Source: an uncultured Saprospiraceae bacterium (GTDB taxonomy: Bacteria > Bacteroidota > Bacteroidia > Chitinophagales > Saprospiraceae). Taken from it: 19,093 nucleotides of DNA. Shown here one piece after another: positions 6,783-14,281 of this stretch (position 1 is the first letter of the stretch; every line of letters begins with the position of its first letter). The notes under the pieces were generated by a model, which saw nothing but the letters and a program-made list of their open reading frames with translations, was not told where the DNA came from and did no database searches. The position numbers and the translations under genes were made by a program. The stretch is from assembly GCA_937864255.1 (NCBI GenBank), contig CALMIT010000352.1:1-19093 (forward strand), written 5' to 3'.

Positions 6783-7778
6783 ATGGCTAAAAAGTACCTC
6801 ATCATCAGATTTTCTTCCATCGGCGACATTGTGCTTACTACGCCCGTAGTGCGCTGCCTCAAAAAGCAAACTGGCGCCGAGGTGCATTTTCTTACCAAAA
6901 AGAGTTTTCAAACCCTGCTTCATCCGAATCCGTATGTGGATAAAATTTTCTTTTTTGAAAAAAAAATCCGGGAAGTAATTCCCGCGCTCAAAAAGGAAAA
7001 TTACGACGGCGTCATTGACTTGCATCATAATTTGAGAAGTTGGAAAATCAAGCGTGCGCTTTCCTGCCCCTCTTTTTCATTTAATAAACTCAATGTAGAA
7101 AAATGGCTGCTGGTCAATTTGAAAATCAACAGGCTGCCGGATGTGCATATCGTGGAGCGGTACCTGCAAGCGGTCAGCCGGCTGGGTGTGAAAAATGACG
7201 GCGAAGGGCTTGATTATTTTTTACCAGCCTCGCCTGATGAGCTGCAAAAAAGTATTCAATCCAAAGTTCCGGGGATAGATTTTGAAAAACCTTTTGTCGT
7301 TTTCGCCATCGGCGCGGCGCACCAGACCAAACGCCCGACGCAGGAAATGATAATAAAAATATGTGCGTCAAGTACCCGGCCTGTGATTTTGATAGGCGGA
7401 AAACAGGAGGAAGCGGAAGGTGAATTTATCACAAAAGCGGCGGCGGGAAGCGCAATCAATACCTGCGGAAAATTAAGCCTGCACGAATCCGCTTTCTTGA
7501 TCAAAAAAGCGGAAAAAGTAATCAGCCCCGATACCGGCATGATGCACATAGCCGCTGCATTTCGAAAAAAAATTATTTCGATTTGGGGGAATACGGTACC
7601 TGAATTTGGTATGTATCCATATTTACCGGAGGCGGAAGAAAGATCATTCATTTTTGAAAACAAGGAATTATCCTGCCGGCCCTGCTCAAAAATAGGCTAT
7701 GAAAAATGTCCGCGCGGGCATTTTAAATGTATGAAAGACCTGCCTTTGGAAAGTATAATTGAGAAAATAAACGAGTAA
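6783..7778 (+). CDS. Family 9 glycosyltransferase (heptosyltransferase-like)
   Basis: A 331-aa GT9 glycosyltransferase of the ADP-heptose:LPS heptosyltransferase superfamily, likely acting at the inner face of the inner membrane on lipopolysaccharide core or a related glycan. The N-terminus YLIIRFSSIGDIVLTTPVV (5-23) is the family acceptor-side motif, and SPDTGMMHIAAA (248-259) is the conserved nucleotide-sugar site. Near the C-terminus it has four cysteines (298, 301, 309, 316) in the pattern CRPCSKIGYEKCPRGHFKC. The start is set at 6783 because it matches the family N-terminus; an in-frame ATG at 6738 would add 15 residues of unlikely sequence. The sugar donor is not certain. It diverges from the TonB receptor and its stop lies 2 bases from the stop of the opposing barrel gene. 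Confidence 0.85.
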   Translation: MAKKYLIIRFSSIGDIVLTTPVVRCLKKQTGAEVHFLTKKSFQTLLHPNPYVDKIFFFEKKIREVIPALKKENYDGVIDLHHNLRSWKIKRALSCPSFSFNKLNVEKWLLVNLKINRLPDVHIVERYLQAVSRLGVKNDGEGLDYFLPASPDELQKSIQSKVPGIDFEKPFVVFAIGAAHQTKRPTQEMIIKICASSTRPVILIGGKQEEAEGEFITKAAAGSAINTCGKLSLHESAFLIKKAEKVISPDTGMMHIAAAFRKKIISIWGNTVPEFGMYPYLPEAEERSFIFENKELSCRPCSKIGYEKCPRGHFKCMKDLPLESIIEKINE

Positions 7779-7780
7779 AA

Positions 7781-8443
7781 CTACCTGCGCCGCCGGCTGG
7801 ATATCACCTGCCTACAACGTTTTTCGGTATTTCCAAAAACAAAATTGCCGCTCAAGCCGACGTGTATCATGTGATAATTGGCAGCGTAGCCCGGAAGGTT
7901 TTTTTCAGGCAGTCCCTGCCGGTCTATCAGGTTATACTGATACCCGATTTCCCAATGCAACTGCGCATAAATGGGCGCCGACACGCCGATGTAAAAGTTG
8001 TATCCGAGCTTTTTGTCATACTCCAAAGTTTCTATCGGATCGGTGGCGTCTTTTGCGTCAAATACATTCAAAGTCGGTTTGTAGTAGCCCATGCCGGCAC
8101 TCATAATCAGCCCGAAGCGGTATGCCGGAAGGCTCGACACATTGCCGCGTATGAAAGCGCCGTAGTAGGTTTCTTTAAAAGTATGCCGCCTGTAAAGGAG
8201 CGGATTGGAAGTGATTTCAAACTCAGGATCGGTGAGGTGCTGGCGATAGTCAATACCTGCCTGCACGTATTGATGTCCGCCGGCTATTTTAAATCCAAGC
8301 GGAAAATATCCTTTCGAGTCGGGATACAATTCGTTGTCGTATGCCGTCAGGTTGTAAGCCGAATAGGCTTCAAAAAATAATTGCTGTCCGAAAACTTCAA
8401 TGCTTGTAAAAAACAGCAATGACACATAAATCAGCTTTTTCAT
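7781..8443 (-). CDS. Outer-membrane beta-barrel protein, unknown function
   Basis: A 220-aa exported protein with a signal peptide (MKKLIYVSLLFFTSIEVFGQ, cleavage after about residue 19) and alternating hydrophobic/polar strands rich in Tyr and Gly. Examples are the stretches FGLIMSAGMGYYKP, FYIGVSAPIYAQLHWEIGYQYNL and YHMIHVGLSGNFVF, which suggest a small outer-membrane barrel of 8-10 strands. The start is the ATG at 8443; a GTG one codon upstream also extends the frame. The protein does not end at the last predicted strand but continues for about 18 basic residues ending in four arginines, which is odd for a barrel. No specific family is recognised. Confidence 0.75.
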   Translation of the reverse strand: MKKLIYVSLLFFTSIEVFGQQLFFEAYSAYNLTAYDNELYPDSKGYFPLGFKIAGGHQYVQAGIDYRQHLTDPEFEITSNPLLYRRHTFKETYYGAFIRGNVSSLPAYRFGLIMSAGMGYYKPTLNVFDAKDATDPIETLEYDKKLGYNFYIGVSAPIYAQLHWEIGYQYNLIDRQGLPEKNLPGYAANYHMIHVGLSGNFVFGNTEKRCRQVISSRRRR

Positions 8444-8633
8444 CACGCAGAGGTTTTTTTGAATTTTAAAAAATCACTTAAAAATTGGCATTTTTCCAAT
8501 CACGGCCAAATTTTTAAAAAATAGTTTAAAAAACGGAAATCATTTTGAGGCTGCCAGTCTGACTTACCGTCGGTCGCTTTATTTCCGGCATAATCAAAAT
8601 TCGTATCTTCCCCGTCTGAAACGACAGAGCCAA

Positions 8634-11600
8634 ATGCCTGAATCTATTCACCATTATAATGCTGCATTTTTCACCGCACTGGAGCAATTGAATCCCGCAC
8701 AGGCGGAGGCTGTCGGGCATATCGAAGGGCCGGTTTTGGTCATTGCCGGGCCGGGCACGGGCAAGACGCATATTTTGGCAGCGCGCATCGGGAAAATATT
8801 GATGGATACGGATGCGCAGCCCTTCAATATTTTATGTCTCACTTTTACGGAGGCCGGCGTGAGCGCCATGCGCCGGCGGTTACTCGAATTTATCGGGCCG
8901 GAAGCACACAGGGTGCATATTCATACTTTTCATTCATTTTGTAATAAAATCATCCGGGAAAATCTCGAGTATTTCGGCAGGCAAAGCCTTGAGCCGCTCA
9001 CCGAACTGGAAAGAGTAGAATTATTGCAAAACTTGCTGGATTCTCTGGCTTTTGACCATCCGCTAAAACAGGGCAGAGGTTTTGATCCATATTTTTATCT
9101 CCCACATTTGGCTGATCTTTTTGCCAAAATGAAAAGTGAAGACTGGAGCGTGGAAATGGTGCGGCGGCAAATTGATCAATACCTTGCCGATCTGCCGGCG
9201 CGCGCCGAATATATTTACCAGAAAAAAAGCGGAAAAAATCAAAAAGGCGATTTGAAACAGAGCCGGCTCGCGGATGAAAAAGAAAAAATGGAGCGGCTTC
9301 GCGCTGCTGCGGAGTTGTTTCCGGCATACGTCAGGCTCATGCGTGAAAAAGCGCGCTATGATTACGACGATATGATTCTTTGGGTGTTGCGCGCTTTTGA
9401 AAACAATGAAAATCTGCTGCGCAATTATCAGGAGCAATACCTGTATTTTTTGGTGGACGAATTTCAGGACACCAATGGCGCGCAAAATGAAATCATTCAA
9501 AAATTAATTGTTTACTGGGATAGTCCGAATATTTTTATCGTGGGCGACGATGATCAGAGTATTTATGAGTTTCAGGGCGCGCGGCTGAAAAATCTGACCG
9601 ACTATTTTTTTCAATTTGAAAAAAGTCTGAAGCTCGTCATTTTAAAAGAAAACTACCGAAGTACCCAAGCGATTTTGGATAGCTCCCGCCGGCTCATTGA
9701 GCAAAATGACATTCGAATAATCAGGCATTTGGAACAAGCCGGGATTGATAAAATGCTGGTGGCGCGCAACCAACTTTTTGCCGCTCAAAAAACTTTGCCA
9801 CACATTATAGAATACCCGTACAGGCTGCATGAATTGGCTGATATTGCCGGGCAGATCGAAGCATTGTATGCGGAAGGATTTCCTCTGGAAGAAGTTGCCG
9901 TGATATATGCCGAACACAAGCAGTCGCGCGGACTCATCCAATTGCTTGAAAAAAAGAATATTCCTTACGCCACCCGCAAAAAAGTGAATGTGTTGGATTT
10001 GCCGTTTATCCTGCAGGTGCGACAGATATTAGAGTACCTGCTTTTGGAAAATAGCCGCCCTTTTTCGGGCGAACATCTGCTTTTCAGGATTTTACATTTT
10101 CATTTTTTGGATAACGATCCGGCCGATATTTCAAAAATCGCCTTTTACCTGGTCAAAAACCAGGAGCGAAAAATTGATTTTTGGCGCGAATTGATAACGG
10201 ACGAAAGTTTTTTAAAAAAACAAAAATTGTCCAAAAAAGAAAATCTGCTGCGCAGCGGAAAGGTGTTCAATGAATTGATAGCTGCGGTGGCAAATTTGTC
10301 TGCACCGCACCTGATTGAGCAAATCTTTAACCTCACGGGACTGCTCAAATGGGCAGCCGGCCAACCCGAAAAAGCGCAGTGGATAGCCCCGCTTCACACG
10401 TTTATGGAGTTTGTAAAAGAAGAAACTTTTAAAGATCCGCGCCTGGATAGCGCCCGCCTGGTTGATATTTTGAACAATATGGATCAAAACCGGATACCGC
10501 TCGAATTAGTGCAGGTGACCAATGCCGGCGCCGGCGTCCAGTTGCTTACCGCCCACGGCTCAAAAGGTCTGGAGTTTCAAAAAGTGTTTTTGATGGATTG
10601 TGTGCAGGATGTGTGGGAAGCGCAATCGCGAAAAAATCAATATACATTCAAACTTCCCGATACGCTTACTTACACCGGCGAAGCCGATTATACGGAGGCG
10701 CGCCGGCGGCTTTTTTATGTGGCGATGACGCGCGCGAAAGAACAGTTGCAGATTTCGTACGCGCGGCAATCGGATGACGGAAAAGAGTTACAAAATAATA
10801 TTTTTATTAACGAACTGCTGCAAAATGCAGGACTTGTTGTCGAGCAAAGGGCGGCCTCTTCTGATCAGGTGACCCGGCTTCAGACCACCTTGCTTCAAAG
10901 TAATGAAAAGCCGGTTATTTCATCGCCGGATCGGGCGGCTGTTGCGGCCTTGCTTGAAGATTTTACGATGAGCATTTCTGCACTCAATACATATCTGGAC
11001 TGTCCGCTTGGTTTTTATTTTGAGTACATTTTAAAAGTGCCGAAAGCGCCGAGCGAAGCTGCGCTTTTTGGCTCCGCGATGCACGGCGCTTTGCAGGGAC
11101 TTTTTGAAAAAATGCTTTCGGACAAACAAAAACGCTTTCCGTCTAAAACGGAGTTTCTTGCTTTTTTTCAAAAAGAAATGGAACGACTGGCGGCGTGGTT
11201 TTCGAAGAAAGGATTTGAATACCGCTTCCAAAGCGGCACGGCTTACCTCGATGCGTTTTATGAAACCAACAATAAGCATTGGCATAAAAAAGTAAAACTC
11301 GAATATAAAATCAGCAATCTGGAAATAGACGGCGTGCCGCTGACCGGCGTGATTGATAAAGTGGAATTGCACGAGCAAGGGCGGGCGCATATCGTTGATT
11401 ACAAAACAGGCAAAGTAAAGGAAGAAAAACTGCGTACGCCTACCTCCCGCAACCCTCAGGGGGGCAGTTATTGGCGCCAGTTGGTTTTTTACAAACTGCT
11501 TTTTGAAAATTATAAAAACACGCCTTACAGCGCGCCAACCGCCGAAATAATCTGGCTGGAGCCAAATAACAAAGGCGAGTTTGTGAGTCGGATAATAGAA

Positions 11601-11786
11601 ATAACGGAGAGCGATACGCGCCTTTTGAAGACCATGCTTAGAGAAAATTATGAAAAAATAATGAACCAGGAATTCTATGAAGGCTGCGGCGCAAAAGACT
11701 GTTCGTGGTGTAATTTTCTTCGACTTCAACAGCCTGTGGCCTCGCTTTACAGTTCTGTCGAAGAAGAGTTGGATGATTCTCTGTGA
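8634..11786 (+). CDS. UvrD/Rep-type helicase fused to Fe-S RecB-family nuclease
   Basis: A 1050-aa superfamily 1A DNA helicase with a C-terminal nuclease, likely acting in recombination or DNA break repair. Helicase motifs in order: Walker A GPGTGKT 39-45, FHSFC near 99-103 (motif Ib region), VDEFQDT 274-280 (motif II), VGDDDQSIYEFQGA 303-316 (motif III), ENYRST 339-344 (motif IV), TAHGSKGLEF 639-648 (motif V) and FYVAMTRAK 694-702 (motif VI). From about 775 a PD-(D/E)XK domain follows, with GSAMHGAL 813-820, GVIDKVEL 905-912, VDYKTGK 921-927 and QLVFYKLL 949-956. Cys790, Cys1018, Cys1023 and Cys1026 (C...CX4CX2C) are placed as in AddB-type 4Fe-4S nucleases. All catalytic motifs look intact. 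No AddB-like partner gene is adjacent. The ATG at 8634 fits the family start. Confidence 0.93.
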   Translation: MPESIHHYNAAFFTALEQLNPAQAEAVGHIEGPVLVIAGPGTGKTHILAARIGKILMDTDAQPFNILCLTFTEAGVSAMRRRLLEFIGPEAHRVHIHTFHSFCNKIIRENLEYFGRQSLEPLTELERVELLQNLLDSLAFDHPLKQGRGFDPYFYLPHLADLFAKMKSEDWSVEMVRRQIDQYLADLPARAEYIYQKKSGKNQKGDLKQSRLADEKEKMERLRAAAELFPAYVRLMREKARYDYDDMILWVLRAFENNENLLRNYQEQYLYFLVDEFQDTNGAQNEIIQKLIVYWDSPNIFIVGDDDQSIYEFQGARLKNLTDYFFQFEKSLKLVILKENYRSTQAILDSSRRLIEQNDIRIIRHLEQAGIDKMLVARNQLFAAQKTLPHIIEYPYRLHELADIAGQIEALYAEGFPLEEVAVIYAEHKQSRGLIQLLEKKNIPYATRKKVNVLDLPFILQVRQILEYLLLENSRPFSGEHLLFRILHFHFLDNDPADISKIAFYLVKNQERKIDFWRELITDESFLKKQKLSKKENLLRSGKVFNELIAAVANLSAPHLIEQIFNLTGLLKWAAGQPEKAQWIAPLHTFMEFVKEETFKDPRLDSARLVDILNNMDQNRIPLELVQVTNAGAGVQLLTAHGSKGLEFQKVFLMDCVQDVWEAQSRKNQYTFKLPDTLTYTGEADYTEARRRLFYVAMTRAKEQLQISYARQSDDGKELQNNIFINELLQNAGLVVEQRAASSDQVTRLQTTLLQSNEKPVISSPDRAAVAALLEDFTMSISALNTYLDCPLGFYFEYILKVPKAPSEAALFGSAMHGALQGLFEKMLSDKQKRFPSKTEFLAFFQKEMERLAAWFSKKGFEYRFQSGTAYLDAFYETNNKHWHKKVKLEYKISNLEIDGVPLTGVIDKVELHEQGRAHIVDYKTGKVKEEKLRTPTSRNPQGGSYWRQLVFYKLLFENYKNTPYSAPTAEIIWLEPNNKGEFVSRIIEITESDTRLLKTMLRENYEKIMNQEFYEGCGAKDCSWCNFLRLQQPVASLYSSVEEELDDSL

Positions 11787-11846
11787 AGCATTCAAGTACC
11801 CAGAATTACAAATTTTTACAAACAGAATGTCAAAACCTTTATAAGA

Positions 11847-11877
11847 TTGTTGTCTTTGAAAGTAATTTCCTATTTTG
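11847..11877 (+). promoter_or_regulatory. Predicted promoter of the OmpA lipoprotein gene
   Basis: TATTTTG at 11871-11877 is a one-base-shorter form of the TAnnTTTG element and is followed by GCAG. TTG occurs at 11847-11849 (21-base spacer) and at 11850-11852 (18-base spacer). The leader to the ATG at 11925 would be about 40 bases. Confidence 0.5.
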
Positions 11878-11924
11878 GCAGCCGATTGAGGAAACGATTT
11901 TCTTTTAATTTAAAAAAACGACTT

Positions 11925-12686
11925 ATGAAGCCAACTTTGAAATTGTTTGCTTTTTGTTTAGTGGCGGTCGGTTTGCTTTCTTCATGTGTATCTTCAAAAA
12001 AATACAATGAGTTATTAGCTGCAAAAACTGCCACAGATCAAGCCCTCGCAGAAACCCAGGGTATCGTAAAAACGCTTCAGGATGAAAATGCACAGCTAAA
12101 AGCTGACAAGGACAAACTGATGGGCGACATGGATCAGGTAAAAAAAGACCTGAAAATGACTATGGACGAAGTAGCCAAAGTCAAAGAAATGGTGAATCAG
12201 AAAGACGCCGAGATCAAACGTGTGAAAGGTGAAATTGACAACGCATTCGCTGATTTTGACACTCCCGGGCTTACTGTTCGCCAGGATGGAGACATGTTCT
12301 ATGTTTCCATGGAAGAAAAAATTCTTTTCAGAAGCGGCTCTACAAACCTGAGCGCCACCGGAAAGAAAATTCTCGACTCCTTTGCTGATCTGTTGAAGAA
12401 AAATGCCGGATTGCAAGTAATGGCAGAAGGACACACAGATTCCAAACCTATCGCTACCGACCGCTTCCCGAGTAATTGGGAATTGAGTGTAGGAAGAGCT
12501 ACCGCCGTTGTTCGTTACCTCGTAAAACAGGGCGTAGAACCAGGTCGTCTTGTAGCTGCCGGCCGTGCTGACTTCGATCCGGTAAATGCCGAGGCAAAAA
12601 CTGCCGACGAGCGTCAGCAAAATCGTCGTGTAGAATTTGCAGTTGTACCTGACGTTGGTAAACTTTATGAAATGATAAAAGGATAA
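11925..12686 (+). CDS. OmpA-family peptidoglycan-binding lipoprotein
   Basis: A 253-aa lipoprotein predicted to sit in the outer membrane and bind peptidoglycan. Residues 1-20 are a lipoprotein signal peptide with lipobox LLSSC, giving the lipidated Cys21. Residues 25-110 form a long charged coiled coil (LAETQGIVKTLQDENAQLKA and onward). The OmpA/MotB C-terminal domain spans about 128-240, with ILFRSGSTNLSATGKKIL, GHTDSKP at 169-175 and NWELSVGRA at 184-192. Asp172 and Arg191 are at the expected positions for binding the diaminopimelate of peptidoglycan. The ATG at 11925 is chosen because it starts the signal peptide; 26 in-frame codons upstream lie in the promoter region. It is a single-gene unit with its own promoter and terminator. 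Its likely role is anchoring the envelope. Confidence 0.93.
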   Translation: MKPTLKLFAFCLVAVGLLSSCVSSKKYNELLAAKTATDQALAETQGIVKTLQDENAQLKADKDKLMGDMDQVKKDLKMTMDEVAKVKEMVNQKDAEIKRVKGEIDNAFADFDTPGLTVRQDGDMFYVSMEEKILFRSGSTNLSATGKKILDSFADLLKKNAGLQVMAEGHTDSKPIATDRFPSNWELSVGRATAVVRYLVKQGVEPGRLVAAGRADFDPVNAEAKTADERQQNRRVEFAVVPDVGKLYEMIKG

Positions 12687-12708
12687 ACAATCTCCTTTTT
12701 TGAAAAGT

Positions 12709-12750
12709 AAAAAGCCGCAGTTGAGCATATCAATTGCGGCTTTTTCTTTT
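12709..12750 (+). terminator. Rho-independent terminator of the OmpA gene
   Basis: AAAAAGCCGCAGTTGA at 12709-12724 pairs with TCAATTGCGGCTTTTT at 12730-12745 (16 pairs, one of them G-T) around a 5-base loop GCATA, followed by a T-rich tract to 12750. It lies 22 bases after the OmpA stop and separates it from radC. Confidence 0.92.
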
Positions 12751-12788
12751 ATTTTAGTGCAAATTTTAATGAAATTAAAACGATAAAA

Positions 12789-13490
12789 ATGAAAACTTAC
12801 ATTGAAAACCCGCTGAATATCAAATCCTGGGCTGAGGAAGATCGCCCCCGGGAAAAAATGATTTTAAAAGGCCGGCATAACCTCTCAGATGCAGAACTCC
12901 TGGCGATTCTTTTAGGCTCGGGTTCACGACATGAAACAGCCGTTGCTCTTGCCCAGCGGATTTTGAAATCTGTCAATTCGGACTTAAACGAACTTGGCAA
13001 ACGAACACTCGCAGAGTTGAAAAAATTTCGAGGAGTGGGAGAGGCGAAAGCCATTAGTATTATCGCCGCACTTGAACTGGGTCGCAGACGGCAACTGTCG
13101 GACATCCGGGAAAAACCTCAAATAAAAGTAAGCAAGGACGTTTTTGATTTGATAGGACCTTTGTTAAGTGATTTATCTTACGAGGAGTTTTGGATTTTGC
13201 TTTTAAACCGGGCTAATAAGGTGCTTGGGAAAGAGCTGATTAGTCGCGGCGGGGTAGTAGGTACAGTAGTAGATGCCAAGATTATTTTCAAAAAAGCTAT
13301 CGAAGGCAATGCTGTTTCTATCATACTTTGTCATAACCATCCTTCCGGCACGCTGCGCCCCAGTCAATCAGATATTGATATTACAAAAAGGTTGAAAGCA
13401 GCGGGCGAAACTTTGGAAATAGGTATCATAGATCACTTGATTATAGCCGGCAACTCCTATTACAGCTTCGCAGATCACGGATTAGTATAA
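12789..13490 (+). CDS. radC: RadC family JAB-domain protein
   Basis: A 233-aa RadC (UPF0758) protein. The N-terminal part holds RPREKMILKGRHNLSDAELLAILLGSG (19-45) and a helix-hairpin-helix segment FRGVGEAKA (80-88). The C-terminal JAB/MPN domain carries the metal-site pattern HNHPSGTLRPSQSD (172-185): His172, His174, Ser182 and Asp185 match HxH-x7-S-x2-D. RadC was once linked to DNA repair, but its actual role is uncertain. Length and motifs are complete. The ATG at 12789 is the natural family start. It stands alone between the OmpA terminator and a large bidirectional terminator whose stem begins at or just before its stop codon. Confidence 0.95.
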   Translation: MKTYIENPLNIKSWAEEDRPREKMILKGRHNLSDAELLAILLGSGSRHETAVALAQRILKSVNSDLNELGKRTLAELKKFRGVGEAKAISIIAALELGRRRQLSDIREKPQIKVSKDVFDLIGPLLSDLSYEEFWILLLNRANKVLGKELISRGGVVGTVVDAKIIFKKAIEGNAVSIILCHNHPSGTLRPSQSDIDITKRLKAAGETLEIGIIDHLIIAGNSYYSFADHGLV

Positions 13491-13542
13491 TGAATAAAAA
13501 GGAGGGGCGGTTAAAAAACCGCCCCTCCTTTTTATTCATTAT
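13487..13542. terminator. Bidirectional terminator, 26-bp perfect inverted repeat
   Basis: The arms 13487-13512 and 13517-13542 are perfect reverse complements over 26 bases, with an AAAA loop. The core is GGAGGGGCGGTT / AACCGCCCCTCC flanked by AAAAA and TTTTT, so each strand ends in a U-tract. The left arm includes the radC stop codon (13488-13490). It should terminate radC from the left and the membrane-protein gene (stop at 13570) from the right. Confidence 0.92.
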
Positions 13543-13569
13543 GAAAATCTCTCTACAAATATTTTTGGA

Positions 13570-14085
13570 TTAAATATCAGTTCTGCTAATCTCTGCTTTT
13601 TGTCGCCTGATCACATTTGCCATTTGATTTGGATTTTTTGAACCGAGGAATACATGCCTGCCATCTTTCAATTTTAATAAAACACCTTTATGACGAGATG
13701 GGCAATAGGTCTCTTCTTCACCCGCGAAGTGAATAGTCCACCCGCTCAATTCGGAAGCAAGGGGGGTATTTATTTCTTTGGTATCCGCAATTTCGTCCAG
13801 TCTTATTTTTTTCATTTTGGCCTGGTTGGGATAATAACGGAATTTGATGCTCTTCTTAGTAATTCGGGTCTCAAGACGTGTTTTATAAAAATAAATGAAG
13901 GCAGTAATAAGTCCCACTAATAAGGTCACGGCAGTGATTAATGAAAAACTATCGTAAGTGAATTTGTTTTGAGCGATAAACATATAAGCCAACTTAATGG
14001 TAATGGCGATTATGAAAAAAGAAAGCAGACCAAACACTTCATACTTTGCAAACTTTTGCTCTTCCTGAAAAACTGCTTTTGCCAT
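13570..14085 (-). CDS. Two-helix membrane protein with PH-like soluble domain, unknown function
   Basis: A 171-aa protein. Residues 1-17 are charged and cytoplasmic. Two hydrophobic segments follow, about 18-40 (VFGLLSFFIIAITIKLAYMFI) and 47-68 (FSLITAVTLLVGLITAFIYFY), forming a hairpin. The remaining 100 residues are soluble: ETRITKKSIKFRYYP, a middle region with TPLASELSGWTIHF, then GVLLKLKDGRHVFLGSKNPNQMANVI. This pattern of two helices, a short strand-rich domain and a final DGR.FLGS.NP..L... segment resembles small bacterial membrane proteins with a pleckstrin-like domain. No precise family is claimed. The ATG at 14085 is preferred; three further codons lead to a TTG. The gene has its own promoter and sits alone between two strong inverted repeats. 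Confidence 0.75.
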   Translation of the reverse strand: MAKAVFQEEQKFAKYEVFGLLSFFIIAITIKLAYMFIAQNKFTYDSFSLITAVTLLVGLITAFIYFYKTRLETRITKKSIKFRYYPNQAKMKKIRLDEIADTKEINTPLASELSGWTIHFAGEEETYCPSRHKGVLLKLKDGRHVFLGSKNPNQMANVIRRQKAEISRTDI

Positions 14086-14109
14086 GATTATCAATATTTT
14101 AATTTTATG

Positions 14110-14139
14110 TAAACTTATTTTTAAACAACTTTACACAAA
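14110..14139 (-). promoter_or_regulatory. Predicted promoter of the two-helix membrane protein gene
   Basis: On the minus strand TAAGTTTA (plus-strand 14117-14110) matches 7 of 8 positions of TAnnTTTG, with TTTG 18 bases upstream (14139-14136). The -33 element lies within the inverted repeat AACTTT-ACAC-AAAGTT (14127-14142). Confidence 0.45.
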
Positions 14140-14213
14140 GTTAACATTCAATTAATATTGAATCAATAGTAGCTAAGTTAAATTTTTTTAAAAGTTATAG
14201 TCTTGAGAATATA

Positions 14214-14269
14214 AGTTAATAAAAAGAGCCGGGCAAAACGTACGTTTTGCCCGGCTCTTTTTATTAACT
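14214..14269 (-). terminator. 56-base perfect palindrome, terminator of the moxR gene
   Basis: Positions 14214-14269 read the same on both strands, with 28 bases per arm centred on ACGTACGT. The outer part is GTTAATAAAAAGAGCCGGGC. The GC-rich stem ends in CTTTTTATT on each strand, so it can terminate in both directions. It starts 13 bases beyond the moxR stop and separates moxR from the membrane-protein gene downstream on the same strand. Confidence 0.88.
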
Positions 14270-14281
14270 CGTTGAAAAATT

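Noticed and set aside
6617..6898. 94-codon N-terminal extension of the TonB receptor frame
   Set aside because: It crosses the receptor's own promoter and the start of the divergent glycosyltransferase gene, and the signal peptide begins only at the ATG at 6616.
11031..11795. 254-aa ORF on the minus strand
   Set aside because: It lies wholly antisense to the nuclease part of the helicase gene, whose motifs are unambiguous. Its protein is a Phe/Arg/His-rich shadow with no recognisable domain.
12096..12728. 210-aa ORF on the minus strand
   Set aside because: It is antisense to the OmpA lipoprotein gene and crosses into its terminator; the sense frame is clearly real.
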